Position numbers and translations under genes: made by a program. Shown here piece by piece: positions 5,616 through 6,406 of a DNA stretch of 6,406 bases. Origin of the DNA: SAR324 cluster bacterium. Its GTDB lineage: Bacteria > Bdellovibrionota > UBA2361 > JAAZON01. Position 1 is the stretch's first letter, and every line of letters starts with the position of its first letter. The notes under the pieces were generated by a model. It searched no databases. It saw only the letters and a program-made list of their open reading frames with translations, and was not told the DNA's origin. Location: assembly GCA_012797725.1 (NCBI GenBank), contig JAAZON010000692.1, forward strand, positions 1-6,406. Reading direction: 5' to 3'.

Positions 5616-6406
5616 CTAAAATATATGAACGTTATCGAAGTAGGCTTGTGTTTGTGGACTGAATACACCCACAGCACCACTCTCCGAGCTTTTGAATTTA
5701 TAGCTGCTTACTAATCGGTCTCCTACATATATTAAGATCCGGCCATCGGATTGGAGTTTCACTCTCAAGGTGTACGTCGTGCCTTTCTTTATCTTAAGAG
5801 CCTTGGATTTGTTTAGTGGAGCACTAGTACCAATCCTGCCTCTCTGGCCAAAGACTATAGCCCCCGGCTGCATCTGCACATAGCGATACTTCACCGAGCT
5901 TTGATAAGCAAAGAGCAAACCAGCGCGCGGTGTATAGGCCCTAGTGTTTGGAAGCTTTATTTCAATTTCAATCTCACCGGAGGAAAAACGGAATGGTTTT
6001 GCAGCAAGAGTTTTAAGCAAAGACACGTTATTTTTCCCTCCAGCACTTTGATACTGTCCTGCCTTATTCACTCTAAAAGCACCGCTCTTAACCGACCAAT
6101 CAGAGTCACCTCTAATAGTGCCATCTGAAAAGTCCTCCACAACCGGGAGGACATCTTGATTCGGCGTATCAGCTCCTCTATCAACTAAGAATATGTCCAA
6201 ATCAGATTCATAATGAGTACCAACCAAAGACGCCTTTGATTCAAAAGCAATAAAACGGCCTGAGCTTGAGATTGAAGAGGTCTCGGATTCGTCATTGCCT
6301 TGACCACCAGCGAAATCAAGTGAAATTCGTGTCGTTGAACCACTTGCGACATTGCGAAGGAATACATCTGAATAACCATTAGTATCCCCTGCAACTAAAT
6401 CAGACG
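5616..6406 (-). CDS. PD40 beta-propeller protein with C-terminal LamG-like domain (5' partial)
   Basis: The last 262 residues of a larger protein; the frame is open to the right edge, so the N-terminus lies outside. Visible residues 1-78 carry PD40/WD40-like propeller blades: LVAGDTNGYSDVFLRNVASG, the strand STTRISLDFAGGQGN, then ISSSGRFIAFES (the S.DGR.VAF signature), and the start of the next blade, SDLDIFLVDRG. From residue 90, DFSDGTIRGDSDWSV begins a concanavalin/LamG-like domain (about 170 residues) ending FDNVHIF, as in domains related to the 3-keto-disaccharide hydrolase family. The usual DTNG..DVF.RD blades occur in extracellular or periplasmic proteins with an adhesive or carbohydrate-binding build; no catalytic site is visible. 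Stop TAG. A TTG inside (6227) is not the start, since the propeller repeats continue upstream of it. Confidence 0.75.
   Translation of the reverse strand, partial: SDLVAGDTNGYSDVFLRNVASGSTTRISLDFAGGQGNDESETSSISSSGRFIAFESKASLVGTHYESDLDIFLVDRGADTPNQDVLPVVEDFSDGTIRGDSDWSVKSGAFRVNKAGQYQSAGGKNNVSLLKTLAAKPFRFSSGEIEIEIKLPNTRAYTPRAGLLFAYQSSVKYRYVQMQPGAIVFGQRGRIGTSAPLNKSKALKIKKGTTYTLRVKLQSDGRILIYVGDRLVSSYKFKSSESGAVGVFSPQTQAYFDNVHIF

Overview
The window reads as chromosomal DNA of a moderately AT-rich Gram-negative bacterium. It carries a type IV pilus/type II secretion minor pseudopilin cluster, a secreted protein with a Sec signal peptide and a surface-type PD40 beta-propeller protein. Multi-repeat PD40 proteins, degenerate HDOD-like proteins and a FimT-PilV-PilW-PilX cluster together fit a deltaproteobacterial or Bdellovibrionota-like lineage. 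That placement is inference; the sequence has no rRNA or tRNA to anchor it.

Layout. (1) 2828 down to the left edge, minus strand: four tightly packed pseudopilin-like genes in the canonical H-I-J-K order (FimT/GspH, PilV/GspI, PilW/GspJ, PilX/GspK). Adjacent genes overlap or lie 3 to 10 bases apart, so they form one operon. Their products should build the initiation/tip complex of a type IV pilus or pseudopilus. The last gene has an in-frame TGA, after which the same frame stays open for 51 codons to the window edge. (2) 2829-3164: 336 bases without a convincing gene but rich in inverted repeats, including a plus-strand terminator-like hairpin that serves no visible gene. (3) 3165-4274, minus: a 369-residue protein resembling a degenerate HDOD domain. 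(4) 4275-4472: a divergent intergenic region. (5) 4473-5480, plus: a predicted secreted HExxH metallopeptidase cut in two by an in-frame TAG, followed by a strong intrinsic terminator. (6) 5616 to the right edge, minus: the C-terminal 262 residues of a PD40 beta-propeller protein ending in a LamG-like domain.

The most notable observation is that two of the seven genes are interrupted by an isolated nonsense codon (TGA in the K-like pseudopilin, TAG in the metallopeptidase) with clear coding continuity on both sides. Elsewhere TAG and TAA act as ordinary gene ends and Trp is written TGG, so whole-genome reassignment of either codon is unlikely. Sequencing error, recent nonsense mutation and programmed readthrough cannot be separated from the sequence alone. 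I see no mobile element, CRISPR array, RNA gene or obviously new multi-gene system.
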